Shown here in pieces: positions 1-9,503 of a DNA stretch of 64,000 nucleotides. The notes below the pieces were generated by a model. That model ran no database searches. It was not told the DNA's origin and worked only from the letters and a program-made list of their open reading frames with translations. How positions within the stretch are numbered: position 1 is the first letter of the stretch; each line of letters starts with the position of its first letter. This DNA comes from Hanleya hanleyi (Eukaryota > Mollusca > Polyplacophora > Lepidopleurida > Hanleyidae): contig JAVTVY010036995.1 of assembly GCA_036873755.1 (NCBI GenBank), positions 62,001 through 126,000 of the forward strand, in the 5' to 3' direction. The position numbers were made by a program, and so were the translations under genes.

Positions 1-10
1 ATCTTCTCGA

Positions 11-75
11 TTTCCACCCGGTTGAGAAGGTTTTCACCCGGGTGAAAACGTTTCCACCGGGGTGAGAATGTTTCC
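11..75. repeat. 20-bp palindromic tandem repeat, three units
   Basis: Three 20-bp units (11-30, 31-50, 51-70) follow the pattern TTTYCACCSGGKTGARAANG, and a fourth unit begins at 71. The middle region, 30-49, is a perfect 20-bp palindrome made of two halves, GTTTTCACCC and GGGTGAAAAC. No gene is associated with it, and the array may continue left of the window. Confidence 0.8.
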
Positions 76-134
76 AATGAAACCTAACAGTAAAAAATAA
101 ATAAATTCAAAACTAAAAAAATATAGTATGTCGT

Positions 135-326
135 CTATGAGCCACTGTAGATATGCGGCAGGATGTCACATTGACTGTACAAAAGTATGTTCGCGAAAAG
201 ATGTTTGTCACAAAGTTGTGTATAGCCCCCCCAAATTAAGACCAATCTGTGAAACACTTCGCTTTCAGCCCCTTGGAGTATGAACACGTAACTGCATGGT
301 CGAGCTCTTATAGGGAAGGATAACAA
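135..326 (-). other. Unrecognised 63-codon open frame
   Basis: This minus-strand frame begins with a start codon and is moderately hydrophobic. I recognise no domain. It sits alone between the palindromic repeat and a retroelement fragment and is most likely a chance frame. Confidence 0.1.
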
Positions 327-527
327 AGATAATTCGAACTTACTATGAAATTAAATGCCATGAAGTTCATTTTGAAATTCGAGTAGCGTTTGTGGAAAAC
401 AGTGGTTTCAAGTTCATGAAACTTCTGTTTCACCATGCCTGTATGTGGATTCTTATTAAATTCGGGATGCTAGAACCAAATGTAAGCTTCTCTCTTGTCC
501 TTCAGTCCACCCGAGAGCTTTCATTTT

Positions 528-964
528 TTAAAGGTATTGGACCAAAAAGGATGTTTCATCAGAAGTTTGCTTCAAATCCAGTAAATGGGTGTATATATGC
601 TTCCCAATGTCGCTTATATGATCTAGGGTTAGGAGATCATCTATATAGCGTTTGGTGAATGGGAGATCATCTATATAGCGTTTGGTGAATGGGAGATCAT
701 CTATATAGCGTTTGGTGAATGGGAGATCATCTATATAGCGTTTGGTGAATAGGATAGGACGGGCTTTGAAATGGTTATCTTTTGACAATTTCTGCATATA
801 GGCGTATTCCTTCGAGAACGGATAAAGGTCTGCCAAATGTGGTGCACAATTGTACCCAATGGGATACGTAAATGCTGTTGGCATATGTTACTACCAATTT
901 TAACATAGATACCGTTAATGAGAAATTCCTGATGGTACCGATTTGAAAATTCATACAGATACAA
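528..964 (-). pseudogene. Family P reverse transcriptase fragment with amplified catalytic motif
   Basis: The open part (528-884) encodes 118 residues of a reverse transcriptase. In order it shows a motif-B-like stretch GYNCAPHLADL, a spacer YAYMQKLSKDNHFKARP, then the catalytic block FTKRYIDDL, where YIDD is the motif-C aspartate pair, and the start of the thumb (HIYTHLLDLK). The block is present four times in tandem. The family is widespread in invertebrate genomes. I assign it to Penelope-like elements because copies here are 5-prime-truncated and often inverted against each other, but the class is inference. No start, fingers domain or endonuclease is present, so this is a dead fragment. 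Confidence 0.75.
631..750 (-). repeat. 30-bp tandem repeat, four copies, over RT motif C
   Basis: There are four nearly identical 30-bp units at 631-660, 661-690, 691-720 and 721-750. On the minus strand each encodes ten in-frame residues, FTKRYIDDLP (the last unit ends in L). The repeat unit is therefore the polymerase catalytic motif itself. The only differences seen are at the first base of a unit. Confidence 0.95.
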
Positions 965-1140
965 ATTTAATCGTCGGTGATAAAAATAAAATCATGAACA
1001 TAAATTATCTCCTGCTGGCATCCTTGAAATCAGTAACTACTTCGCCTGGAATTTTCATTCAGCATTTTATTTAATGGTGATTTGGACTTTTTGTTCTCAT
1101 AGTGTATTTAATATTGCCACATAAATTCTTGTATATTGCG

Positions 1141-1985
1141 GGTAGTTGCTTCTCACAGTATGTTGGGTCTGTTCTGTTGGGTTTAATTGATTACCTGTAT
1201 ATGGTGAGATTTTGCGGGTGGACTTTTCGTTCCCGAGGCTTGCCCTCTGTACAAATCATTGTGAATGTAGTTCTATGACTGGTGAACATGGTGGGGAATG
1301 AATCGTTTGTCGGTGTCAGGCCTCACATATATATGTTATAAATAAGAACATTCAGTTCTATTAATTCTCCCTCTTTTGGACCGTTTCTTCTCTAACTGTC
1401 ACATATTTCGTCATTTTTCATCAGATGAGTTCAGAAGGCTATTAGATCATCGCTCTGAAATATTTGTATCTACACTCTCAGAAATATTCAGGGAATACTC
1501 CTGAATAGATCAGGTTGCACATCCTCAAGTCAATTTCCAGGAAAAATCCTCTCATTCAGGGATCTTTTTCCTGAAATTGAGGTAATCAGCCGTGAATTTC
1601 AGCCAAAATCCCTGAAAATTGAGTTGTGGATATACAACCTGATCAGTTCAGGACTTTTACCTGAATATTCCTGAGAGTGTAGTACCGCCCAAGCCGGTGC
1701 TAGTGGCCGCGTGGTCAAGATGTCAAACATGGACTTCAACAATAAAAGCATGGCTGGGATACAAATAATCACAGGGATCACTTTTGGTTATTGTGATGTT
1801 TTTAGAAATATGCAGCCAATATATTTTCCCGTGGGGTTACATGACTTCTTGTCAGTACGCCGGCATCTTTTCCCACCATCATTTATGATGCATTTAATCA
1901 AGTATTCGGTATACATTGGTCCAACCTTATTGCGAGCCTGCGTTTTTCCTTTGCTTGTTGTATTTCCACAGCCCATGTAATTTGG
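1141..1985 (+). repeat. Dispersed repeat family B, copy 1, interrupted by a MITE
   Basis: About 640 bp of this stretch recurs at 26,600-27,110 (plus), 31,130-31,770 (minus), 33,210-33,420 (minus) and 45,850-46,230 (minus). Shared landmarks include CTGTACAAATCATTGTGA and, near the end, CTTCTTGTCAGTA followed by CGCCGGCATC. A 207-bp MITE splits this copy. No coding motif is recognised. Short frames on either strand (1,599-1,980) are not conserved between copies. Confidence 0.8.
1473..1679. mobile_element. 207-bp MITE with TA target site, termini CACTCTCAG
   Basis: The left end begins TA-CACTCTCAGAAATATTC and the right end is its inverted complement, ending CTGAGAGTG-TA. The two halves are complementary over roughly 70 bp, so the element nearly folds back on itself. 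The TA dinucleotides at 1,471-1,472 and 1,680-1,681 are the expected Tc1/mariner-type duplication. Other family B copies lack the insert, which confirms it as a discrete insertion. It has no coding capacity. Confidence 0.85.
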
Positions 1986-2984
1986 CTTTCACAGAAGTAC
2001 TTATGTAGATCGTGATAGATATGGCAGTCAAGTTACAGTTGACACGATTCCGCTATTACCATATCAAAAGCAGACCTTCTTGTACTTCACACCCTCGACA
2101 AGTCAAGACCTTAAACAAATCTGTCGAGATGTGTTTATATTAATAGATGAACTCGCCGCTCCTGGTGAAAAGCTGATACCACAATTTCTCTGTGCCCAAA
2201 ATATCTTTTCCGGCTGGTCAATTCAGAGCGTATTAGTTAAAAGGTTTGAATTATTGAAAGGCCATATGTGTTGTTCCACAGGAAACATTTTCCAAGAAAT
2301 CTACCTTTGTTCCAAAATGATTACACAACGGGGAAGCTATTATATTCATAGATCAAGGCGTTCTCCATCAGACAACCACTGGGATTCATATCAGTTACTA
2401 CATTTGATTTGTCTGTTTGTAAACGTTTTCGTTAATTTTCTGTCTTTCAGCGCAGCAAGAGCTACTCTAATTTCCGGGAGACCATACATGTACAATCTTT
2501 TATAGTAATGGAAATATATTTTTAAGTTGCCGGACAGGAAATAAAGGGGTGCGGTCTTGATATCCCATCTCTCAGGTTTAGCTGTGTGATGACAGAGTAT
2601 CCGAAATTGGCCAAATCTAGATACGCAGCATCCACAAGATATAAAGTGAACGGCACTCCAGGGAATTTATAGATAAATACCAATCTATTTTAGAGCGCAC
2701 GTGTTGAAGGTATGTGAGACACCTGATGGATCCACCCTTATTTTGCTTCAGTGCGACTTCTGGAACTCGTATTATCCGGATTCGTGTGGCTGGCGGGATC
2801 CATTTGGATAAAAGAACATTATTAGAGAAAGATATTTAAATAAGGAACGTGAAATTCCTTAGATTAACATTATTTGCCAGTGGTATTAATGATATGAACT
2901 TCCTTGCTGGCTTTGATACCTTGCTGGCATAACTGGCAACTGTTAAATTGCCTTGGGTTTATTAAATCCACATTGTATATCGGT
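1986..2984 (+). other. Unassigned kilobase with one orphan 141-codon frame
   Basis: Nothing here matches the repeat families elsewhere in the window. An open frame at 2,080-2,505 gives a 141-residue product with a hydrophobic patch (LLHLICLFVNVFVNFLSF) near the end. It has no recognisable domain and no clear splice or promoter context. It could be a transposon remnant, an unusual exon or chance. Confidence 0.2.
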
Positions 2985-3230
2985 TTGGTAGCAACATACG
3001 TGCGTAGCGTGCAAGATCTATGGCGTTACCTTTCGTAATTTGTGTCTAATTCCGCTTAACCCGTATGAACCTGTTACCTTTCGTAACTTGTGTCTAATTC
3101 CGCTTAACCCGTATGAACCTGTTTACTTCAAGATCCTCATGGTGTACATATGAACATGCACAAACAAAGCGTGACTGAGATGCATCATTCTCTAGATAAC
3201 AGCTTTAAAAGAAAATCATATGGTTTAAGA
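2985..3230 (+). mobile_element. Family P 3-prime end, plus strand, with internal 48-bp duplication
   Basis: The segment starts with the last codons of the family P reverse transcriptase (SVQDLWRY-like, from about 3,001) and runs into the 3-prime untranslated region. A 48-bp stretch around TCTAATTCCGCTTAACCC is duplicated in tandem (3,025-3,072 and 3,073-3,120). The piece ends at about 3,230, where it abuts another copy in the opposite orientation. Confidence 0.7.
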
Positions 3231-3890
3231 ATTACAAGCGTCTAGTCCGTCATCCATAATTCAGCCGTCGTCCATTAGAGAATACCCGCGTCCATAATCC
3301 AAAGACCTATTCCATATTCCATATAACAGTATTAACACCAAATTCATAAAAACAATCATAGTATACATAAACATAGGCTTGTTTCCTGCAAGAGAGAAGC
3401 GGTCAACAGTTTTCAATGATGCCGGCAAGACATCATGATGTTCCAAAAATATCAAATCCGTATCGCTGATCAGTACTCTTAATCCATAATATTCGTTGTA
3501 AGGTCGTCATCTAAAGAATGATGTATCTCAGTCAAGCTTTGATTGTGACTGTTCATATGAGTACCATGAGGATCTTGAAGTACATGGGTTCATACGGTCC
3601 CTAGCCCAGGGTTAAGCGGAATTAGACACAAGTTACGAAACGTAGCGCCATAGATCTTGCACGCTACGTTCGTATTTTGCTATCAGCATGCGATATGTAT
3701 CGCCAAATTTGAGAAACTTTGAGTGGAGGCGCTTGGTGGAATAGCCCTGTTTTATAAGTTTCTTGCAACAATGTTTTGTGACGTTGATTAAAATCGTCAC
3801 ATTTAACACAGGATCTAGCAAATGCTACTAAGCGAGATATGTATACGCCATATGCAGGTCCCACTGGAATATTACTGTCCAGAAAGGGAT
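3231..3890 (-). pseudogene. Family P RT C-terminus and 3-prime UTR, minus strand
   Basis: Read on the minus strand, about 3,890 to 3,633 encodes the thumb end of the reverse transcriptase, with AYGVYISRLVAFARSC, CDDFNQRHKTLL and KFGDTYRMLIAKYERS. One frameshift splits this into two overlapping frames. Stops follow, then about 370 bp of untranslated tail to 3,231. The right part is joined at about 3,900 to a plus-strand tail fragment, giving an inverted cluster. Confidence 0.8.
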
Positions 3891-3899
3891 AGTTTACGA

Positions 3900-4075
3900 T
3901 GTCGAATACTGATCAACGATACGAATTTGATATTTTTGGAACATCATGTTGTCTTGCCGGCATCATTGAAAATTGTTCTCTCTTGCTCGAAACTAGCCCA
4001 TGTATGTGTATACTATGATTGTATAGTATCGGGTGAATATGGTATTTCATATTTTATCGACGACAGTTGTTTATG
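3900..4075 (+). mobile_element. Family P 3-prime UTR fragment
   Basis: This matches the untranslated tail at 6,500-6,680 (ATACTGATCA at the left; TCTTGCCGGCATCATTGA inside) but is more diverged and cut off at about 4,060. It carries no coding sequence. Confidence 0.6.
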
Positions 4076-5086
4076 AAAATTCCAGGCAATTCTGAAAATA
4101 AATGTCATTTTTATTATATTTTGAGAAGAGGTAACGTAGACCTTCAGCATTGGAAATAAATGATACAATTAAGTGGTTACCAGGCTTATTTTCACCAAAT
4201 CAAAAATTTAATATGGCCTATTATAATGATTGAACCCTGCTCTATTAAATAGGACTGGATAGTAAATCCATGAAAAATGACTGCATTTATAAAGAAAATC
4301 TGATATTTGTTTTCTCCAAAATACCTCATTTTCTGGAGCAAGGCTGAATCGAAAGAAACCTAATAAATAAAGGGGTAGAGTCTGTTTGCCAGCGTTCCTT
4401 CGCTGCGGTCTTATAACCTCAAAATTTAGATAACACATTATCAAATTCTGAAATGCTTTCACAACTGTTTTCTTCAAAGTTAATTTATAAGTTCCATTAA
4501 ATTTCAAATAAATATTTCCCTTAAGAAATATTATGAATTAATACTGACAGCTCAATAAATAGATACCTTCCAGTTCACCTAGTCATTATTCTAGATATTG
4601 TTACTAACCGTGCAGTAGGACATTTTCGCTCAAAAACATAGTGCTGAATATTTTTTTCTTGGTTCAGGAGGCAATTGGACTGACAAATAAAAAGTTGTGT
4701 TACTCATAGAAAAGAGTATTAAAGCCTGAACAGTTTGATAGGAAAGAGAACACAATATTGAAAAACACTCATCTGAGAAATTCTTGTCCACTTATTTCGC
4801 ATGAGAAATATAGGCGTTGGATAAACTTGACAGCAAACATTTTAATGTCAGAAGTCTCCGTCTATCACTGCACATGGATGTAATTATTAAAATTATTTGT
4901 TGTGGAATTTGTCTTTACCAAATCTCATCGTGCCATTAGGCAAAACTACATATCTTATTCAAATAGGTACACAGTGGGTACAAATCAGTCCCAGGATTTC
5001 CTGCTATATAAAGTGTGTCCCACTTTTGACGTTTTTTAGCTATCATACTTCCATTTCTTATTATCATCCAACAAACGTTATATAGA
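4076..5086. other. AT-rich stretch without recognised features
   Basis: I see no conserved domain, RNA gene or repeat shared with the rest of the window. Only short frames occur (99 codons at 4,208-4,507 minus, 62 at 4,897-5,085 plus), and they lack coding character. Confidence 0.5.
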
Positions 5087-5269
5087 CAAGCGCACTGCTT
5101 TGCACAATCCTAAAACGAATGATGTGTATCCGCTGTCACCTGATTTTGATGAAATTAGTGACAGACCGAATGTAACATTTAGACCAAAAAAAAGACCTTC
5201 GAAACTTCGAAAATCGAGAATTGCAACTTTGACATCAAAGATTGAATCTTTTCCCAGTGTCACAAAATA
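5087..5269 (+). CDS. Candidate terminal exon, product unknown
   Basis: After a weak acceptor (ATATAG at 5,081-5,086, preceded by a pyrimidine-rich stretch), a 60-codon frame runs to a TAA at 5,267-5,269. The predicted tail is hydrophilic and basic (TFRPKKRPSKLRKSRIAT) and rich in Ser, Pro and Asp. It resembles a disordered or cytoplasmic tail more than the nearby hydrophobic chance frames do. The same frame reopens downstream to about 5,470. No domain is recognised and no upstream partner exon was found, so it may not be a gene. Confidence 0.2.
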
Positions 5270-5469
5270 ATATTGCTGACAGTGGTTCGTCAAGACTACT
5301 ATCTCAAATGCCTTCAGTCAAGGTTCATCACGCGGCGATGAAGAAAACAATATTTCCGGATATACGTTTCGTGAAGTCTCTAATTTCGTTTTTCAGGAGA
5401 CTAAGTGCTCTTTGAGCACTGCATTGAGTTGTTCAAGCGGGCACTCACAATCAAGGCGTGACTCGGCGT

Positions 5470-5665
5470 AAGCCGGTCATAGGGGCCTCCTGAATACTTC
5501 ATAGTCTCCACATGAACAGCTGAAATAAAAGCGCGGCTGAGATACTAAGGCTAGGTCCGAGAATCCATAACATTCTCGGGTCTGAATGTGAGGTACCGAG
5601 GGAAGCTTTCCTGTGGAGTCATATGGTTGCTTTTTAGTTCCCACCTGCTGCACATCGCTCATATC
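5470..5665 (-). repeat. Dispersed repeat family F, copy 1
   Basis: On the minus strand this about 190-bp stretch resembles 13,655-13,820 and 49,545-49,660. Shared blocks include GGAAAGCTT, CACATTCAGACCC and GGATTCTCGGAC. It carries a 61-codon frame containing FYFSCSCGDYEVFRRPL. The antisense of family P tails holds a similarly placed FDCDCSYEHHEDLE, so the two families may share a distant origin. Confidence 0.55.
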
Positions 5666-5669
5666 TAGT

Positions 5670-6240
5670 ATTTAGACGGGATTCATTTCCATTGAGAAAT
5701 GTCTACGTTTATGGACATTTGACAGCAGAAATATATTGTTGTCGTACTGTAATCATTAAAACTTTTGGCCGATTCTTTCTTCAAACGAACCAGCACATGT
5801 TTTGTTTATTTGAATCGTTGATGTATACCCATATAAATTTGTATTTTAATTATGCTATAGTAGTGTTTTGATTTTTGATGCGGGAATTCTTTGTCACAGA
5901 CAAGTGTCAACCAAATGTAGTATTGGGGTATCTAAAGTCTCTACACATCAAAAAGTTTAGCTTGCTCCATAGATATTTTCGGCAAACTAAGAAGTCTTTT
6001 TTTAGTTCTAAGGTTTGAATTAATCGACAACACAAAAATATATTTCTGTTAGTTATAGGAATTGTTATTTGCAGAACACTAATGAAGATTTCTATTTGAC
6101 GAGTGCTGAATTAGAAGATGCTTTGTGTGTGTGTGTTTTACCACAGCAGATTCATAAATGAATGTATAAAGATCTGGCAAAATCGAACACAATTTGTTGT
6201 TATTGGAATAACTATATGTTGCTGATAAATTGCGCTGTAT
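5670..6240. other. AT-rich stretch without recognised features
   Basis: There is a short (TG)6 run at about 6,126. No gene, RNA or shared repeat was identified. Confidence 0.5.
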
Positions 6241-6244
6241 TCGG

Positions 6245-6750
6245 TATTAAATTTGTTTCTCAAATTTGGCGATACATATCGCATGCTGATAGCAAAATAC
6301 GAACGTAGCGTGCAAGATCTATGGCGTTACGTTTCGTAACTTGTGTCTAATTCCGCTTAACCCGGGGCTAGGGGCCGTCTGAGCCCATGTACTTCAAGAT
6401 CCTCATGGTGCTCATATGAACAGTCACAATCAAAGCGTGGCTGAGATACATCATTTTTTAGATGACGACTCTATAACGAATATTATGGATTAAGAATACT
6501 GATCAGTGATACGGATTTGATATTTTGGGAACATCATGATGTCTTGCCGGCATCATTGAAAACTGTTGACCGCTTCTCTCTTGCGGGAAACAAGCCTATG
6601 TTTTTGCATACTATGATTGTCTTTTTGAATTTGGTGCTAATACTGTTATATGGAAAATGGAATAGGTCTTTGGATTATGGACGCGGATATTCTCTAATGG
6701 ACGACGGCTGGATTATGAATGACGGACTAGACGCTTGTAATTATATATAA
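6245..6750 (+). mobile_element. Family P RT C-terminus and complete 3-prime tail, plus strand
   Basis: The first 90 bases encode the final reverse transcriptase residues (KFGDTYRMLIAKYERS then VQDLWRYVS) and a TAA at about 6,340. An untranslated tail of about 400 bp follows and ends near GACGCTTGTAATTATA. This is one of the cleanest copies of the tail and a good reference for the others. A 77-codon frame at 6,517-6,750 lies inside the tail and is not supported by other copies. Confidence 0.75.
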
Positions 6751-7680
6751 AAGAAAAGATTGTATAATTTAAACAAATCTTGCTCATAATCCAAGACAAC
6801 GTCGTTGAAAAGTGATATTTCTGTCATTCCAACAAAATATATTTTTACGTCAAGAACGTCGTAAAGATCAAAATACAAAGGTTCAATGTGCAGTGCAGCC
6901 ATGAAGCTCAAAGTAATTTATGGGGTATTTTTTTTGTTTTGAATTTGTCTCCAATCGAATAATATAGCGTTCCACGAGTGCATTTGAAAAATAGTCTCGG
7001 CCCATCGTCAAGGAAGTGGCAAGTACTGCAACAGTGAATTATTGATAAACACGGACACATTTAGGATATAAAATAGGTACGTGAATAAAACGGTTCAGTG
7101 TATTGGTGTAAGAATGGAGTTAATAGCAAGGTTGAAGAGCTTAATGTCTTGGCACCATGTTTATTGAATATCACTGCCAAATGTGACACGTTTGGGAGTG
7201 AAGACAGTGGGAAGAATGTATCTCCATTCTAATCGACAGTGTAAACTTTGCGATTCACCGAGAACACTGACCTACGGAAGTCAGTATTGGGAGTTGCGGT
7301 GCCAGGCGCCAGATGATCTTATTGTTACAATGTGGTGTGGCCCGGTAGACACGTGTGGGTAATACAACACGTACCCCCGAGTCGCTCTGTAGATATTTCC
7401 TGTTGGTTTTATCCACTTAACAACTAATTTAGCAGAGGAATGCCAGGCGGGGTTTGGCATCCTCAGGATATCTAACATACCATTCCCAATCTTCTGTGAA
7501 CAACTTGGACAAATCCCTCGGTGAAGCGGAATGATAGGCTACTTGGAAATGGCACAGGCCTAATACACCTGATAAAAATGAGAACAGGCGGGGGTGGTAA
7601 TGATAATATGCGAGGAATCTAATATCTGGGATAAGGTATTACCTTATCTAGGATACAAGCGTCAGATCCGACATTGAGTA
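6751..7680. other. Stretch without recognised features
   Basis: One minus-strand frame of 65 codons (7,281-7,478) and scattered short frames have no recognisable domain. I see no shared repeats. Confidence 0.45.
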
Positions 7681-8062
7681 GTCAACCGTCGTTAATAAAG
7701 AATCTAAGCGTCCTATATTACCACTAACATCCGAGAAGGCTTATGCAAATATAGCTAGTTTTCTGCAAGAGAGAAGCGACCAAGAGTTTTCAATGATACC
7801 GGCAAGATTCGGTAATATTTGAGGAATATATCGATAGGAAACGTAAGATATATGCATCAGATCTGATATGTTCGCATTTGGGTACTAGATAGATGGCGGA
7901 TACATATCTAGACTAGTAGCTTTTGCTCGATCCTGAGGGAACCTGTCACAAAACATTATCGAAGAAACTAGTCATACAACCAAGCACCTTTCCGATACGA
8001 TCGTATTGTGCAGTATGTAACGCTACTTTCTATATACCGTACCCTGTATCTCACTCTGCTTA
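7681..8062. mobile_element. Degenerate family P fragments in both orientations
   Basis: Positions 7,681-7,815 resemble the family P tail read on the minus strand (TTTTCTGCAAGAGAGAAGCG, then TTTCAATGATACCGGCAAGA). Positions 7,880-8,060 resemble the reverse transcriptase C-terminus and stop region on the plus strand, with many substitutions. This is an old inverted pair. Confidence 0.55.
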
Positions 8063-8071
8063 ACCCTCTAG

Positions 8072-8143
8072 TGAGGACCATTTCAATAGCTCACTAGAGG
8101 ACCATTTCAATAGCTCACTAGAGGACCATTTCAATAGCTCACT
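8072..8143. repeat. 24-bp tandem repeat, three copies
   Basis: Three units of GAGGACCATTTCAATAGCTC plus ACTA follow each other with almost no divergence, which suggests recent expansion. The array lies directly after the family P stop region. Confidence 0.9.
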
Positions 8144-8474
8144 TTTCTCTGGAAACCACATGGAAATTCACTTGGATAAATAATCACTCATTCGTCATAC
8201 ACATTCTAACATGTATGATGCATTTTCGGCACGATTAGAAACATTTGATAGCTACTTCAACGCATCAAAATATCTTGCGTTTATCAAAATTTCTATTCAT
8301 GTCAGTTTGGTGTAATTAGTGTCGCACGAAAGAGGTGTTCGTATTAAGGATGCCGGCTTAATAACGGATTTGTCGGCTATGTCGAAGAGCTCAACCGCAG
8401 TACGAGTGTTGCTACTCAGATAACCATCCACTTCTTTGCCTTCCTGACGATGCATTGTCGCTTCTCATTTACAG

Positions 8475-8527
8475 ATGCGGAATTAGTCGCCTCCGAAATG
8501 TTGGACAGTATTGTTTCGAATAAACAG
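8475..8527 (+). CDS. Weak candidate exon upstream of the LamG exons
   Basis: An acceptor (TTCTCATTTACAG, ending 8,474) is followed by 53 bases that read AELVASEMLDSIVSNKQ after two carried-over bases. It ends in phase 0 at a CAG-GT donor (8,528). The peptide is helical and would suit the coiled coil that precedes LamG domains in laminin alpha chains. At least one more exon would be needed before 9,403. The frame also continues past the donor, so this is only a suggestion. Confidence 0.2.
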
Positions 8528-8859
8528 GTTTTGCCAAATACAAAATGCCAAATTCTAGTCGATTCTTGGTCGATGGTGGGACATAGGCCTACTATATATT
8601 GTTATTAATTAACAAGCTACGCTGGTCACAGCACAATGAGCTGAATTAGCTAATCTAATTGTCCTTTCTCCAGTACGGAGTGTCATTACGCTTAGTGGAA
8701 GAGGAACATATATCATTTGTATTGAGAAAGCAGAAGTGGGTAAGTGGGACCGATCAGCTCACATAGATCAGCCGGAGGGTTTTACATTGTGAGTTATAAT
8801 GAGTGGTCTCGGGAGCATCAAGACCACTAATATGATAAAGTGATCGCTCTTCCAGAAAG

Positions 8860-8960
8860 CTAAATGACGTCATTGAAATACATTGGCGAAGAATGATTGG
8901 CTTTTGATTGGGACGATGTCGTTCTATTGGCTATTTTGGGGATGCGGTTTCTATGAATAT
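8860..8960. promoter_or_regulatory. Possible promoter-like cluster: TGACGTCA and inverted CCAAT boxes
   Basis: A perfect CRE palindrome TGACGTCA occurs at about 8,872. Within the next 70 bp ATTGG occurs four times, twice as GATTGG and once as TATTGG. CRE plus clustered inverted CCAAT is a common housekeeping-promoter arrangement. No TATA box or 5-prime exon could be tied to it. Confidence 0.25.
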
Positions 8961-9402
8961 CCCCCGTGGTCATGTCGGCCGGGTAAAAAACGCAAATTCA
9001 GGAAACCGATCAGGAACCACGCTAAACGAGGTATTCAATGACTAAATGTAAACATAAGTTCGATTTCCATTTTCGCGTTAATGTCTTCCCGTTTTTAGTG
9101 AAGCTGTATAGCATTTTGTCGATTGACTGCTCGCCAAGAACGTAGCGAATTGGTTTTATTCCGCACGGTTCCAAAGCATTAATTTTTAACCCCCATTCAT
9201 CAGTAGCTCTGTGCACTCTTCCCCAGACTTCCCTACCCTTGTAAGCTGCCGGGGACGTTTGTTTATGGCAAGGTCGAGGGCACGCAGAGGTTAATGGCTA
9301 TCAAAAGCCCGACGGACGGAGTATAGAGGAACTATCTTTGGCGATGCGGGGGAGGCCCGGATCGATTACCGCATACTAATATTTACGTTTCCTTCTCTCC
9401 AG

Positions 9403-9503
9403 GCAGATATCGATGCCGTGAGTTACCAGGGATGCGTAAAGATTGAGCCAGTAGAGGGCAGCAGGGTACAGTTCGACTCTTTAGCAAGAGAATTCGGTGA
9501 TGG
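9403..9503 (+). CDS. LamG-domain protein, exon 1 of the visible part
   Basis: A strong acceptor (TTTCCTTCTCTCCAG, ending 9,402) and a strong donor (GG-GTAAGT, GT at 9,504) bound 101 bases. They encode 33 residues, including VSYQGCVKIEPVEGSRV and FDSLAREFGD. The QGCV motif is the cysteine-bearing last strand typical of laminin-G domains (FxGCI in the family), so this exon closes one LamG domain. It ends two bases into a codon (GG) and the next exon supplies A, completing glycine. This phase match across a 3.8-kb intron supports the model. LamG proteins (laminin alpha, agrin, perlecan, neurexin types) are extracellular or cell-surface adhesion proteins. Which one this is cannot be decided. Confidence 0.75.

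Noticed and set aside
2080..2505. 141-codon frame as a gene
   Set aside because: No domain, conserved context or splice evidence; kept only as an orphan note.
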